A DNA stretch of 64,000 bases, taken from assembly GCF_007995065.1 (NCBI RefSeq), contig NZ_VOQR01000001.1:2607001-2671000 (forward strand). The letters are read 5' to 3'. Of this stretch, positions 9,741-18,186 are shown piece by piece (within the stretch, counting starts at the first letter, position 1; each line of letters begins with the position of its first letter). Origin of the DNA: Sphingomonas ginsenosidivorax (GTDB lineage: Bacteria > Pseudomonadota > Alphaproteobacteria > Sphingomonadales > Sphingomonadaceae). The notes beneath the pieces are model-generated. The model was not told where the DNA came from and made no database searches. It saw nothing but the letters and a program-made list of their open reading frames with translations. The translations under genes were made by a program, and so were the position numbers.

Positions 9741-10445
9741 TCAGCCGGCCGAGAGCGACGCCCGGTCGCCGAGCAGATCGGCGAACGCCCTGACCGCCTC
9801 GGCCTCGTCGCCGCCCCACACGCCGTGCGACACGGCGAGGAAATCGGCACCGGCCGCGACCAGCGGCGGCGCGTTGGCGATCGTGATCCCGCCGATCGCG
9901 ACGCACGGGATTTCGAACAGCGTCGACCACCAGGACAGCAGGATCGGCTCGGCGACATGCTCGGTCGCCTTGGTCGTGGTCGGGTGGAAGGCGCCGAACG
10001 CGACATAGTCCGCCCCCGCCTCGCCCGCGTCCATCGCAAGATGGCGGCTGGCATGCGCGGTGACGCCGATCTGCGCCTCCGGGCCGAGCTCCGCGCGCGC
10101 CTCGCGCGGGTCGCCGTCGTCCTGGCCCAGGTGCACGCCATCGGCACCCAGCCGCTTGGCGAGCGCGATGCTGTCGTTGACGATGAACGCGACGTCGCGG
10201 TCGGCGCAGATCCGCTGCAGCGGCTCGGCGAGCGCGGCGGCGGCGTGCTGGTCGACGTCCTTCACGCGGAACTGGAACGCCGCGACCGGGCCGGCATCGA
10301 GCGCGCGGGCCAAGCGATCGGGGAAGCCGCCGGTGACGTCGAGCGGCGAGATTATGTAGAGCTGGCACTTCGGCCGGCGCAGGTCGCGCGTGAAGTTGGC
10401 GGCGAAATTGGGGTCCAGCGGACCCAGCGGATCGATATCGGTCAT
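9741..10445 (-). CDS. thiE: Thiamine phosphate synthase
   Basis: A 234-residue TIM-barrel enzyme joining HMP-pyrophosphate and the thiazole phosphate to thiamine monophosphate. Seen are the phosphate-binding and active-site segments [27 protein letters not shown] and VAIGGIT. There are about 25 extra residues at the N-terminus. No TPP riboswitch or other thi genes are visible nearby. It follows the class I aldolase gene with a family A repeat between, as in other sphingomonads where thiE trails fba. Confidence 0.93.
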   Translation of the reverse strand: MTDIDPLGPLDPNFAANFTRDLRRPKCQLYIISPLDVTGGFPDRLARALDAGPVAAFQFRVKDVDQHAAAALAEPLQRICADRDVAFIVNDSIALAKRLGADGVHLGQDDGDPREARAELGPEAQIGVTAHASRHLAMDAGEAGADYVAFGAFHPTTTKATEHVAEPILLSWWSTLFEIPCVAIGGITIANAPPLVAAGADFLAVSHGVWGGDEAEAVRAFADLLGDRASLSAG

Positions 10446-10538
10446 GCTGGGCGCCTTAAAGCAATTCGCGGCCCGGATGCACCTGTCTTGTTGGACGTGG
10501 CGTGGCGATCAGCTTCCCGCCGGCGCTCCCGCCGCTTC

Positions 10539-10619
10539 GTCACTTCAGCGAAGGCTGGGGTCTCTCGCGGTGACGTGCCGCGTTTACCACGGGAGATCCC
10601 AGCCTTCGCTGGGATGACG
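10539..10619. repeat. Paired-hairpin repeat, family A (copy 1)
   Basis: Left arm contains CAGCGAAGGCTGGGG; right arm is ATCCCAGCCTTCGCTGGGAT followed by GACGG. The right arm uses CCC/GGG where others use CCCC/GGGG or GCC/GGC, with pairing kept. Located between the aldolase stop and thiE. Confidence 0.88.
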
Positions 10620-10664
10620 GATTTGGGGGCGGGACCATCCGCCGCCCCCACCCGTCGGAGTGGC

Positions 10665-11573
10665 TTATTCCTCGTTCTTGTAGATCGAGACGATCTTCGC
10701 GAGCATCTCGAGCGCTTCGGCGCGCGGGCGCTGGAAGGTGTTGCGGCCGATGATCGAGCCGTTGCCGCCGCCGTCGCGGATGTCGCGCGCGTCCTGATAG
10801 ACCGCGTCCGACCCCTTGGCCGCACCGCCCGAGAACACCACGATCCGGCGTCCGGCGAAGCTCGACTGGACGACGTGCTTCACGCGGTCGGACTGCTTCG
10901 ACCAGTCGGTGCCCTCATAGGCCTTCTGCGCATCCTTCTGTTCGACATGCGCGGTCGGCAGCTTGACCTTGATGATGTGCGCGCCGAGCAGCGCCGCCAT
11001 GTGCGCGGCATAGGCGCCGACGTCGAGCGCGAGCTCTGCGTCCTTCGACAGGTTCGGACCGCGCGGATAGCTCCAGATCACGGTCGCGATGCCGACCGAC
11101 TTGGCCTCCTCGGACAGCTCGCGGATTTCCTCCATCTGCTCGAAGACGTTGTCGCCGCCCGGATAGATGGTGAAGCCGATCGCGGCGCACCCGAGCCGCA
11201 GCGCGTCCGACACGCTGCCGGTCACCGCCTGGTCGATGGTCGTCGCCCAGCTGTTCGAGCTGTTGACCTTGAGGATCGTCGGGATCTGGCCGGCGAAGGT
11301 GTCGGCGCCCGCCTCGAGCATGCCGAGCGGCGCGGCATAGGCGCTGAGCCCGGCGTCGATCGCGAGCTGGTAATGGTAATGCGGGTCATAGGCCGGCGGG
11401 TTGATCGCAAAGCTGCGCGCCGGGCCGTGCTCGAAGCCCTGGTCGACGGGGAGGATGACCAGCTTGCCGGTGCCGCCGAGATGGCCCTGCATCAGGATGC
11501 GGTGCAGGTTCGCCTTCACCGCCGAGCTGGTGGCTTCGTACTTGTCGAGAATGGCCTTTACGGTCGCCGTCAT
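10665..11573 (-). CDS. fbaB: Class I fructose-bisphosphate aldolase (DhnA/FbaB type)
   Basis: A 302-residue Schiff-base aldolase that cleaves fructose-1,6-bisphosphate to DHAP and glyceraldehyde-3-phosphate. It is recognised by the DhnA-type pattern LVILPVDQGFEHGP near the N-terminus and HIIKVKLPT, the likely Schiff-base Lys region, near the centre. The phosphate-binding RRIVVFSGGAAK lies toward the C-terminus. ATG at 11573 has AAAGGA six bases upstream; an ATG at 11579 is in frame but too close. It belongs to the gap-pgk-fba glycolytic run but is separated from pgk by a toxin-antitoxin pair. Confidence 0.93.
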   Translation of the reverse strand: MTATVKAILDKYEATSSAVKANLHRILMQGHLGGTGKLVILPVDQGFEHGPARSFAINPPAYDPHYHYQLAIDAGLSAYAAPLGMLEAGADTFAGQIPTILKVNSSNSWATTIDQAVTGSVSDALRLGCAAIGFTIYPGGDNVFEQMEEIRELSEEAKSVGIATVIWSYPRGPNLSKDAELALDVGAYAAHMAALLGAHIIKVKLPTAHVEQKDAQKAYEGTDWSKQSDRVKHVVQSSFAGRRIVVFSGGAAKGSDAVYQDARDIRDGGGNGSIIGRNTFQRPRAEALEMLAKIVSIYKNEE

Positions 11574-11598
11574 CTTCATTCCTTTGGTCAAGACAGAA

Positions 11599-11922
11599 TT
11601 ATAAATTCAGCCAGAGCCGCGCGGCGTCGTCGACGCGGGTCATGGTGCCGTCGTCGAGCGACCCGATGACCGTATCGACCGCGACGTCGCGGATCGTGAG
11701 GATTTTGTCGAGCAGCACGATCGACGCGTCGCGCAGGTTGTTCCGATCGTCGGGCATGACCGCGATCCGGAAGGCAGACGGCAAGGCGTCAGACGTGATC
11801 ATGCAAACCGTGATCGACGACGGCCGGTCGAGAAACGCGCTATTCTGCAACACCAGCCAAGGTCGCGGCTTGCCCGCATAGGGCCCCTTCTCGCTCGCAA
11901 TGATGATATCACCGCGCCGCAA
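11599..11922 (-). CDS. MazF/PemK-like type II toxin
   Basis: A 107-residue protein of the MazF/PemK mRNA-interferase fold. It shows the N-terminal GDIIIAS strand, a KPRPWLVLQN core and a central beta-rich segment ending SIVLLDKILTIRD. The family cleaves single-stranded RNA at short sequences. It overlaps the 3' end of the upstream ribbon-helix-helix gene by 14 bases, the usual antitoxin-first order. The gene sits between pgk and the aldolase gene. Sequence specificity cannot be read from the sequence. Confidence 0.88.
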   Translation of the reverse strand: MRRGDIIIASEKGPYAGKPRPWLVLQNSAFLDRPSSITVCMITSDALPSAFRIAVMPDDRNNLRDASIVLLDKILTIRDVAVDTVIGSLDDGTMTRVDDAARLWLNL

Positions 11923-12157
11923 GATCGTCGCTCAGGTCGCGGAACGCCGAACCCAGCAGCGCCTCGATCTCCGGATTGTCGCGCTCGGCGTCGCTGATCG
12001 TGCGCCATTCCGCCCGCGCGCGGGCCTCGACATCGTTGCGCAGGACATAGGACCGGATCGCCTCTCGGGCGATCTGACTTTTCGGCCGACGCGTACGCCG
12101 GGCGATGGCGTCGAGCGCCAATTCCGTCTCTGCGTCCAGCCGTACACCAAGCATCAT
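11909..12157 (-). CDS. Ribbon-helix-helix antitoxin (CopG/MetJ-type)
   Basis: An 82-residue DNA-binding antitoxin. The N-terminal strand LGVRLDAETELALDAIA and the RPKSQIAREAIRSYV helix are ribbon-helix-helix hallmarks; the acidic C-terminus (DAERDNPEIEALL) should wrap the toxin. Two adjacent ATGs (12157 and 12154) follow AGGA; the second has better spacing. A perfect 18-bp palindrome lies eight bases upstream, consistent with autorepression. Upstream of and overlapping the MazF-like toxin. Confidence 0.9.
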   Translation of the reverse strand: MMLGVRLDAETELALDAIARRTRRPKSQIAREAIRSYVLRNDVEARARAEWRTISDAERDNPEIEALLGSAFRDLSDDLAAR

Positions 12158-12164
12158 TATGTCC

Positions 12165-12207
12165 TGTTCAACATGTTGAACATAGGATTGTCGGACCTCG
12201 CGATCAA
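12165..12207 (-). promoter_or_regulatory. Promoter and operator of the MazF-type toxin-antitoxin operon
   Basis: Read on the minus strand, TTGATC (12207-12202) and TATGTT (12184-12179) are spaced by 17 bases, a good sigma70-type promoter. A perfect palindrome TGTTCAACATGTTGAACA (12182-12165) overlaps the -10. The TTGATC hexamer contains the pgk stop codon. Typical of antitoxin autoregulation. Confidence 0.78.
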
Positions 12208-13394
12208 CGTCGAAGTGCGGCTACACAGGGTAGATCCTTGCCTTCCATCCATTCCAGGAACGCACCGCCCGCGGTCGAGACGAAGGTGAACGCGTCGGCG
12301 ACGCCTGCGTGATTGAGCGCCGCGACGGTGTCGCCGCCACCGGCGACCGAGACGAGACTGCCGTCCTGCGTCAGTGCAGCGGCGGTGCGGGCCAGTGCGA
12401 CGGTGGCGGCGTCGAACGGCGGCGTCTCGAACGCGCCGAGCGGGCCGTTCCACACAAGGGTCCGGCAGTTCTTGAGCACGTCGCCGAGCGATTCGACCGC
12501 AGCGGGGCCGACATCGAGGATCATCTCGTCGGCAGCGACCTCGTGGACGTTGACGGTACGCGTCGCAGGGTTCGGCTTGAACTCCTTCGCGACGACCACG
12601 TCATAGGGGAGATGGACGGTGCAGTTCGCCTTGTCCGCCGCGTCGAGGATCTGCTCGCACACGCTGGCCAGTTCGTGCTCGCACAGGCTCTTGCCGACCG
12701 CGACGCCGCGCGCCGCGAGGAAGGTGTTGGCCATGCCGCCGCCGATGATCAGGTGATCGACCTTGCCGACCAGGTGGCGCAGCACGTCGAGCTTGGACGA
12801 CACCTTCGCGCCGCCGACGACCGCGGCGACGGGATGCTCGGGGGCACCGAGTGCCTTTTCCAGCGCGTCGAGCTCGGCTTCCATCGCACGACCGGCAAAG
12901 GCGGGCAGGACGTGGGCAAGGCCCTCGGTCGAGGCATGCGCGCGGTGCGCGGCGGAGAAGGCGTCGTTGACGTAGAGATCGCCGAGCGCGGCGAAACGCG
13001 CGACGACGGCGGGATCGTTCTTTTCCTCGCCGCCGAAGAAGCGCGTGTTCTCGAGCACCGCGACGTCGCCCGGCTGCATCATGGCGACCGCGTTGGTCGC
13101 GCCCTCCCAGTCGACATAGCGGACCGGGCGGCCGAGCACTTCGCTATAAGGCTTCACCACCTGCGACAGCGAGAAGTCGGGGCTCGGCACGCCCTTGGGG
13201 CGACCGAAATGCGCGAGGACGAGGACGATCGCGCCCTTGTCGGCGAGTTCGCCGACCGTAGCGACGGTCGCACGCAGCCGGGTGTCGTCGGTCACCGCGC
13301 CGTCCGCCATCGGGACGTTGAGATCCTCGCGGACCAGCACGCGCTTGCCGCGCACCTCGCCGATGTCGTCGAGCGTCTTGAAGGCCTTGGTCAT
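12204..13394 (-). CDS. pgk: Phosphoglycerate kinase
   Basis: A 396-residue glycolytic enzyme transferring phosphate from 1,3-bisphosphoglycerate to ADP. Features are the N-terminal substrate-binding segment VREDLNVPM, the HFGRPKG motif, [10 protein letters not shown] in the middle and the nucleotide loop [11 protein letters not shown] toward the C-terminus. ATG at 13394 overlaps the MOSC gene stop (ATGA), indicating coupled translation. The TGA at 12204 lies inside the -35 box of the downstream toxin-antitoxin promoter. Confidence 0.97.
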   Translation of the reverse strand: MTKAFKTLDDIGEVRGKRVLVREDLNVPMADGAVTDDTRLRATVATVGELADKGAIVLVLAHFGRPKGVPSPDFSLSQVVKPYSEVLGRPVRYVDWEGATNAVAMMQPGDVAVLENTRFFGGEEKNDPAVVARFAALGDLYVNDAFSAAHRAHASTEGLAHVLPAFAGRAMEAELDALEKALGAPEHPVAAVVGGAKVSSKLDVLRHLVGKVDHLIIGGGMANTFLAARGVAVGKSLCEHELASVCEQILDAADKANCTVHLPYDVVVAKEFKPNPATRTVNVHEVAADEMILDVGPAAVESLGDVLKNCRTLVWNGPLGAFETPPFDAATVALARTAAALTQDGSLVSVAGGGDTVAALNHAGVADAFTFVSTAGGAFLEWMEGKDLPCVAALRR

Positions 13395-13864
13395 GGTGTC
13401 TCGATCCTGATTGCATCGCCGATCGCAATCACGCCACCGGCCAAAACGCGCGAACAGGCCCCGCCCCGCCAATCGGGGGTCAGGGCCGCGAACAATCCCG
13501 GCGCCAGCGCCTCCATGCGCTCGCACGGGTCGGTGTGGCGCGTGATCTCGAGCAGCACGTCGCGCCCGATCCGCAGCCGCATGCCGGGAACCTGCGGCAG
13601 GTCGAGCCCTTCGACCAGCAGGTTCGCGCGGCGCTCGTACCAGGGCAGGTTGCGGCCAACCTCGGCCATCGCCGCGTCCCAGTCGATCCGCTCGATCAGC
13701 GTGACCTGCCGCCGCCCTTTGCCGCCCGGCTTCACCGCGCCGCGATGGTCGCCGTGCAGCCCGCCGGCGATGGTGACCTCGACATGGTCGATGGTCTCCA
13801 TCGGCGCCTTCGCGCGGGCGTGGCGGGCGATTCCGGTGAGAGTGCCGGTCAAGAGGTCATGCAT
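13391..13864 (-). CDS. MOSC domain-containing protein
   Basis: A 157-residue protein of the MOSC superfamily, the C-terminal domain of molybdenum-cofactor sulfurases and mARC/YiiM-type enzymes. The conserved Cys is in the [11 protein letters not shown] motif near residue 137; a second Cys occurs in TDPCERM. No partner domain is fused. Function is probably binding or transferring sulfur or Mo-cofactor, but the substrate is unknown. Its stop overlaps the pgk start, so it is co-translated with a glycolytic enzyme. Confidence 0.85.
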   Translation of the reverse strand: MHDLLTGTLTGIARHARAKAPMETIDHVEVTIAGGLHGDHRGAVKPGGKGRRQVTLIERIDWDAAMAEVGRNLPWYERRANLLVEGLDLPQVPGMRLRIGRDVLLEITRHTDPCERMEALAPGLFAALTPDWRGGACSRVLAGGVIAIGDAIRIETP

Positions 13865-13881
13865 CCGCGCCCGCTGAGTCC

Positions 13882-13964
13882 GTCACCCCAGCGCAGGCTG
13901 GGGTCTTCCCGTTGGGAAGCGCCGTGGCCCGAACCGGGAGATGCCAGCCTGCGCTGGCATGACG
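13882..13964. repeat. Paired-hairpin repeat, family A (copy 2)
   Basis: Left arm ACCCCAGCGCAGGCTGGGGT, right arm ATGCCAGCCTGCGCTGGCAT, ends GTCA and TGACGG. The two arms differ at the stem base (CCC/GGG against GCC/GGC) yet each stays paired. Between gap and the MOSC gene. Confidence 0.9.
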
Positions 13965-14000
13965 GGATTTGGGCGTGGCGGACAGCTGCCGGCATCGCTC

Positions 14001-15008
14001 TTAGATGAACTTCGCCATCGCGGTGGCGGTATCGACCATGCGGTTCGAGAAGCCCCATTCGTTGTCGTACCAGCTGAGCACGCGCACCAGCTTGCCGTCG
14101 ATGACCGCGGTCTCGAGGCTGTCGACGGTCGAGGACTGCGGCGAATGCATCAGGTCGATCGAGACGAGCGGCTCGTCGGTGTAGACGAGGATGCCCTTGA
14201 GCGGACCGCTCTCGGCCGCCGCCTTCAACACCGCGTTGACCTCGTCGCGCGTGGTGTCGCGCTTGGGGGTGAAGGTCAGGTCGATCAGCGAGACGTCGGG
14301 AACCGGCACGCGGATCGCCGAGCCGTCCAGCTTGCCCTTCAGCTCCGGCAGCACCTCGGCCACTGCGCGGGCGGCACCGGTCGTGGTGGGGATCATGTTC
14401 ATCGCCGCGGCGCGCGCACGGCGCAGGTCGGGGTGGATCTGGTCGAGGATCTTCTGGTCGTTGGTATAGGCGTGGACCGTGGTCATGAGCCCGCGCTCGA
14501 TCCCGATCGCGTCGTTCAGCACCTTGGCGACCGGCGCCAGGCAGTTGGTCGTGCACGACGCGTTCGAGACGATGTTGTGCTCGGCGGTCAGCTTGTGGTT
14601 GTTGACGCCGTAGACGACGGTCAGGTCGACGCCCTTGCCCGGCGCCGAGATCAGCACCTTCTTGGCGCCCGCATCGATATGCTTCTGGCACGACACGTTG
14701 TCGGTGAAGAAGCCGGTGCATTCGAGCACGATGTCGACGCCCAGTTCCTTGTGCGGCAGGTTCGCGGGATCGCGCTCGGCGGTGACGCGGATGCGCTTGC
14801 CGTCGACGACCAGGTCGTTGCCCTCGGCCGAGACCTCGCCCGGATAGCGGCCGTGCACGCTGTCGCGGCTGAACAGCCAGGCGTTGGACTTGGCGTCCGC
14901 GAGATCGTTGATCGCCACGAGTTCGAGATCGCCCTGCTTCTCGAGCAGCGCGCGCGCGACGAGGCGACCGATGCGTCCGAAGCCGTTGATCGCAACCTTG
15001 ACCGTCAT
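14001..15008 (-). CDS. gap: Glyceraldehyde-3-phosphate dehydrogenase (type I)
   Basis: A 335-residue NAD-dependent glycolytic enzyme. The Rossmann start [11 protein letters not shown], the active-site SNASCTTNC with nucleophile Cys152, the [10 protein letters not shown] segment and the C-terminal [11 protein letters not shown] are all intact. ATG at 15008 has AGGAGAG close upstream. It is the first gene of the minus-strand gap / MOSC / pgk / fba series and is divergent from the small coiled-coil gene at 15179. Confidence 0.97.
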   Translation of the reverse strand: MTVKVAINGFGRIGRLVARALLEKQGDLELVAINDLADAKSNAWLFSRDSVHGRYPGEVSAEGNDLVVDGKRIRVTAERDPANLPHKELGVDIVLECTGFFTDNVSCQKHIDAGAKKVLISAPGKGVDLTVVYGVNNHKLTAEHNIVSNASCTTNCLAPVAKVLNDAIGIERGLMTTVHAYTNDQKILDQIHPDLRRARAAAMNMIPTTTGAARAVAEVLPELKGKLDGSAIRVPVPDVSLIDLTFTPKRDTTRDEVNAVLKAAAESGPLKGILVYTDEPLVSIDLMHSPQSSTVDSLETAVIDGKLVRVLSWYDNEWGFSNRMVDTATAMAKFI

Positions 15009-15178
15009 GTCTCTCTCCTGAAATTTCCGGCGCCACGGCCCCACAGAGTCCGGGTCAGAGTCCGGCGGGCAGGCGCGCAGCCTTTGCGGGGCGGCAGGCC
15101 GCCCTGTCAACCGCATGGACCGTTCCGAACGGGCCGAAACCGCCTTGCCGCGGGACGGTTGCGTGCTATCCGGAGGAC

Positions 15179-15361
15179 ATGGCAGACACTCCTTCCGCAG
15201 TGGATCGCATCGATGGGGCGATCGCCCGTATCGAGGCGGCGATCGATGCGCGCGCGAAAAGCGGCGACGCGCTCGCCCGGCGCCATGCCGCGCTGAAGGC
15301 GCGCATGGCCGAAGCGGTTGCGGCGCTCGACGACGTCATAGCCCGCGGGAACCCCGGCTGA
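15179..15361 (+). CDS. Small coiled-coil protein upstream of zapA
   Basis: A 60-residue, Ala/Arg-rich, helical protein with heptad-like spacing ([19 protein letters not shown]...), so probably a coiled coil. ATG at 15179 follows CCGGAGGACA, a strong ribosome-binding site. Its TGA overlaps the zapA ATG (TGATG). I recognise no named family. Position and structure suggest a cell-division accessory protein working with ZapA, which is inference. Confidence 0.75.
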   Translation: MADTPSAVDRIDGAIARIEAAIDARAKSGDALARRHAALKARMAEAVAALDDVIARGNPG

Positions 15362-15669
15362 TGGCGGAGATCATGCTCAACATCGGGGGGCGTAACCACC
15401 CGATCGCCTGCGCCGACGGCGACGAGGACCGCGTCCGCCATCTCGGCAAGATGATCGACGAGCGCTGGGCGAATGCGCAGCGCGCCGCCGGCGGCCTCAG
15501 CGCCGAGCGCGCGATGCTGTTCGTCGCGCTGATGCTCGCCGACGACCTCGACGAGATCGAACAGCGCCCGCCCGAAGGCGCCGCCGTCAGCGAGACCGCG
15601 CTCGCGCGGATCGCCGCCCGTCTCGAAAGCCTGGCCGAAGCCCTTGAGCATAGCCCGCCGAGCGCCTAG
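15361..15669 (+). CDS. zapA: Cell division protein ZapA
   Basis: A 102-residue FtsZ-associated protein that promotes Z-ring bundling. The N-terminal ZapA fold is recognisable (MLNIGGRNHPIACADGDEDRVRHLGKMI), followed by the long helix used for dimerisation (ERAMLFVALMLADDLDEIE). Start overlaps the preceding gene. It lies immediately upstream of the 6S RNA gene, a linkage shared with many proteobacteria. Confidence 0.9.
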   Translation: MAEIMLNIGGRNHPIACADGDEDRVRHLGKMIDERWANAQRAAGGLSAERAMLFVALMLADDLDEIEQRPPEGAAVSETALARIAARLESLAEALEHSPPSA

Positions 15670-15678
15670 ATTGGTCGC

Positions 15679-15835
15679 GGCGGGTTCTGCCCGGTGCGAG
15701 CCTTTATTATCCCTGAGGCTATTCATCATCCATAGGGGGCTGTCCCTGTTAGGACCCTGGTCCGAAGCACATGGTCCCCACCTGACGTACCGTGCGTCAG
15801 TGGATAACCCGGCATACGGCCATGGTGGGCCCGCC
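15679..15835 (+). ncRNA. ssrS: 6S RNA
   Basis: The noncoding stretch between zapA and fau, where 6S RNA genes commonly lie in proteobacteria. The ends GGCGGG (15679-15684) and CCCGCC (15830-15835) can close the terminal stem, giving about 157 nt. The interior has paired segments such as CCTGGTCC / GGTCCCCACC around an asymmetric open region, as expected for the RNA that mimics an open promoter and sequesters sigma70 RNA polymerase. Ends are approximate; a covariance-model search would settle them. Confidence 0.82.
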
Positions 15836-15861
15836 ACTTCCACCACCCTGCAGGTCCCCGC

Positions 15862-16395
15862 GTGACCGACAAGCGCGCCTTGCGGGCCGCGTTGCGCGCC
15901 GCGCGCGATGGGTTCGGCAGCCACGCTATCATCGTGCCCGACGCGTTCCTCGCGCGGCTCTCCGCCGGGCTGACGGTCGCCTCCTATGTTCCGGTCGGCA
16001 GCGAGGCCGACCCCTCCCCGCTCGCGCGCGCCGCGGTCGATGCCGGCTGCGTCATCGCGCTGCCGCATGTCGTCGAGCCGCGGTTGCCGATGCGCTTCCT
16101 CCGCTGGGATACCGAGGCCGCGCTGGCGGCGGGCCCGTACGGGCTCAGCCAGCCCGCCTACGACGCGGCCGAGCTGGAGCCCGACATCATCCTGACGCCG
16201 CTCGTCGGGTTCGACCTCGTGGGCAACAGGGTCGGCCAGGGCGCCGGCTATTACGACCGCGCCTTTGCCGCGCATCCGCGCGCCTGGCGCATCGGCGTCG
16301 CGCTGTCGGTGCAGCAGGTGCCGACGCTTACCCCCGACCCGTGGGACGTGCCGCTGCACGCCATCGCCACCGAACAGGACTGGATTGTGCCATGA
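15862..16395 (+). CDS. fau: 5-formyltetrahydrofolate cyclo-ligase
   Basis: A 177-residue ATP-dependent enzyme converting 5-formyl-THF to 5,10-methenyl-THF. The signature near the C-terminus is GNRVGQGAGYYDRAF, with the DIILTPLVGFD strand before it and the N-terminal KRALRAALRAAR helix. Start is GTG at 15862 with AGG upstream. It is placed directly after the 6S RNA, so the two may be co-transcribed. The stop overlaps the next gene (ATGA). Confidence 0.93.
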   Translation: MTDKRALRAALRAARDGFGSHAIIVPDAFLARLSAGLTVASYVPVGSEADPSPLARAAVDAGCVIALPHVVEPRLPMRFLRWDTEAALAAGPYGLSQPAYDAAELEPDIILTPLVGFDLVGNRVGQGAGYYDRAFAAHPRAWRIGVALSVQQVPTLTPDPWDVPLHAIATEQDWIVP

Positions 16396-16598
16396 CGCCG
16401 ACTTGGCGCAAACCCGTGGGGATGCTCGGCATCCTGTTGCTGATCGTCGTGTGGTGCGTCGCCATCGCCAGCCTTTCGGGCGTGGTGGGCGGCTGGCACT
16501 GGGCGTTCCAGCTGCTCTTCTACCTGTTCACCGGCCTGATCTGGATCGCACCGCTGAAGCCGATGCTGCGCTGGATGGAGGTCGGTAGCTGGCGGTAG
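16392..16598 (+). CDS. DUF2842 family small membrane protein
   Basis: A 68-residue protein with two hydrophobic helices (GMLGILLLIVVWCVAIASL and a second at WAFQLLFYLFTGLIWIA) and a short basic loop ending MRWMEVGSWR. It matches the alphaproteobacterial DUF2842 pattern; the function is unknown. ATG at 16392 overlaps the fau stop by four bases, so expression is coupled. Confidence 0.85.
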   Translation: MTPTWRKPVGMLGILLLIVVWCVAIASLSGVVGGWHWAFQLLFYLFTGLIWIAPLKPMLRWMEVGSWR

Positions 16599-16617
16599 CG
16601 GACGGCCCTCCCCTTCC

Positions 16618-16699
16618 GTCATCCTGACGCAAGTCAGGATCCAGAGCCAAGCAGCGTCGCGTCCCGTTACCCTGGATCCTGACGTTCGTCAGGATGACG
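16618..16699. repeat. Paired-hairpin repeat, family C (copy 1)
   Basis: Left arm ATCCTGACGCAAGTCAGGAT and right arm ATCCTGACGTTCGTCAGGAT, outer ends GTCA and GACGG. Same architecture as families A and B with a different stem core. Lies between the DUF2842 gene and tRNA-Asp. Confidence 0.88.
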
Positions 16700-16766
16700 G
16701 GCATACGGAGTAAATCCGCGCAATTTCAACAATATGGAGACCACATCCGCCAACCCTTGTGAAGGG

Positions 16767-16843
<77 letters not shown>

Positions 16844-16888
16844 TTATGAAGCGTGGTGGCGGGCAACTACGTCGGGAGCTCCGACCCG

Positions 16889-18124
16889 TCAACCCCCCGT
16901 TTCGCGTTGTTCGCTTTTCCCGCGATTTCTTCCGCGCTGCTGGACCAATGTGCCGTGCTCGAACAGGAATCCGGCGATGTCCGGCTTCCCCGCCGCGCCC
17001 AGCACGGTCTGCAGGATGATCAGCAGCGGCACGGCGAGCAGCGCGCCCAGCGTGCCCCACACCCAGCCCCAGAAGCTCAGGGAGATCAGGATGAGCAGCG
17101 GGCTGATCGTCAGCCGGTGCCCGACCACGAACGGCGTGATCGCGTTCGCCTCGACCAGGTGCAGCCCGTACATCAGCGCCGGCGGCAGCAACGCCATCCA
17201 GATATCGGAAAACGTCATCAGTCCGCCCAGCGCGAGCAGGAACGCGCCGATTACCGGGCCGAAATAGGGGATGTAGTTCAGCAGCGCGACGACCCCGCCC
17301 CACATCGCCGGATAGGGCATGCCGATCGCCCACAAGGCGGTGCCGGTGACGACGCCGAGGATGACGTTGATGACCGTGATGGTGCCCAGATAGGCCGACA
17401 CGTCGTCGACGACGTCCTGGATGACCCGCGCGGTCGCCATCGCGCCGTCGAAGCTGGTGCGCCCGGTAATCGTCTGCCGCCGCATACCCGTCCAGCCCGA
17501 CAGGAAGAAGAATACGATCAGCGTCCCGAACAGGAACTGGACGATTACCGCGGGGGCCGAGGTCGCCGCGACCTCGAGGATCGACCCCGGTGCGGCGACG
17601 CCCGCGGTCGCCGGCTGGCGAATCGGCGTCGAGGCGACCTGGCGCAGCGTCCTGTTCACGTATTTCTCGAGGCTCGAATACAGATCGAGCAGCGGCGCGA
17701 GGTTGTGCTGGATACGATCGAGCCGCGTCGGCAGCAGCCGGAAGAAATCCGTCGCGGGCACCAGGATCGCGGCGATCGCGATATTCACGGCGATCAGGAA
17801 GACCAGGATGCACAGCAGCGACGCGAGCGGCGACGGCAATCCGCGCCGCTCGAGCCATTCGAGCACCGGCACCAGCGCGACCGCGATGACCAGCGCCGTG
17901 GTCAGCGGCAGGAAGAACTCGGCCCCTGCCTTCAACGCGAACGGCAGCGCGATCACCAACCCGATCCCTGCGGTCAGCGTCAGCGCGGCGAGCAGCCGGT
18001 CGCGCCGCTGGGCGATTCGCAGCGCTTCGGCGGCGCCGACCCCGAACGGGATCCCGAACGCGCCGTCGGCGGCCGGATCGCGGGCCTCGGCGGCGGTCCG
18101 TACGCCGCTGTCCTCGTCAGTCAT
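16889..18124 (-). CDS. AI-2E family (PerM-like) transporter
   Basis: A 411-residue polytopic inner-membrane protein. Pairs of hydrophobic helices occur near residues 45-90, a soluble helical segment with amphipathic character follows (about 115-190), then the conserved C-terminal helices with NYIPYFGPVIGA and LTISPLLILISLSFWGWVWG. Family members export signals or other small molecules; the substrate is not predictable here. ATG at 18124 lies 14 bases after a GGAGG sequence, so the spacing is long. The C-terminus is basic. Confidence 0.87.
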   Translation of the reverse strand: MTDEDSGVRTAAEARDPAADGAFGIPFGVGAAEALRIAQRRDRLLAALTLTAGIGLVIALPFALKAGAEFFLPLTTALVIAVALVPVLEWLERRGLPSPLASLLCILVFLIAVNIAIAAILVPATDFFRLLPTRLDRIQHNLAPLLDLYSSLEKYVNRTLRQVASTPIRQPATAGVAAPGSILEVAATSAPAVIVQFLFGTLIVFFFLSGWTGMRRQTITGRTSFDGAMATARVIQDVVDDVSAYLGTITVINVILGVVTGTALWAIGMPYPAMWGGVVALLNYIPYFGPVIGAFLLALGGLMTFSDIWMALLPPALMYGLHLVEANAITPFVVGHRLTISPLLILISLSFWGWVWGTLGALLAVPLLIILQTVLGAAGKPDIAGFLFEHGTLVQQRGRNRGKSEQRETGG

Positions 18125-18186
18125 GTCATTGATCCTCCGTCCGCATCCTTCGAGTAAAGGCCAGCGGCATTCAAGCGTCCGCGGTG

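Noticed and set aside
10446..10664. Possible TPP riboswitch before thiE
   Set aside because: The space is filled by a family A repeat; I see none of the conserved TPP riboswitch core (such as CUGAGA) in the correct place.
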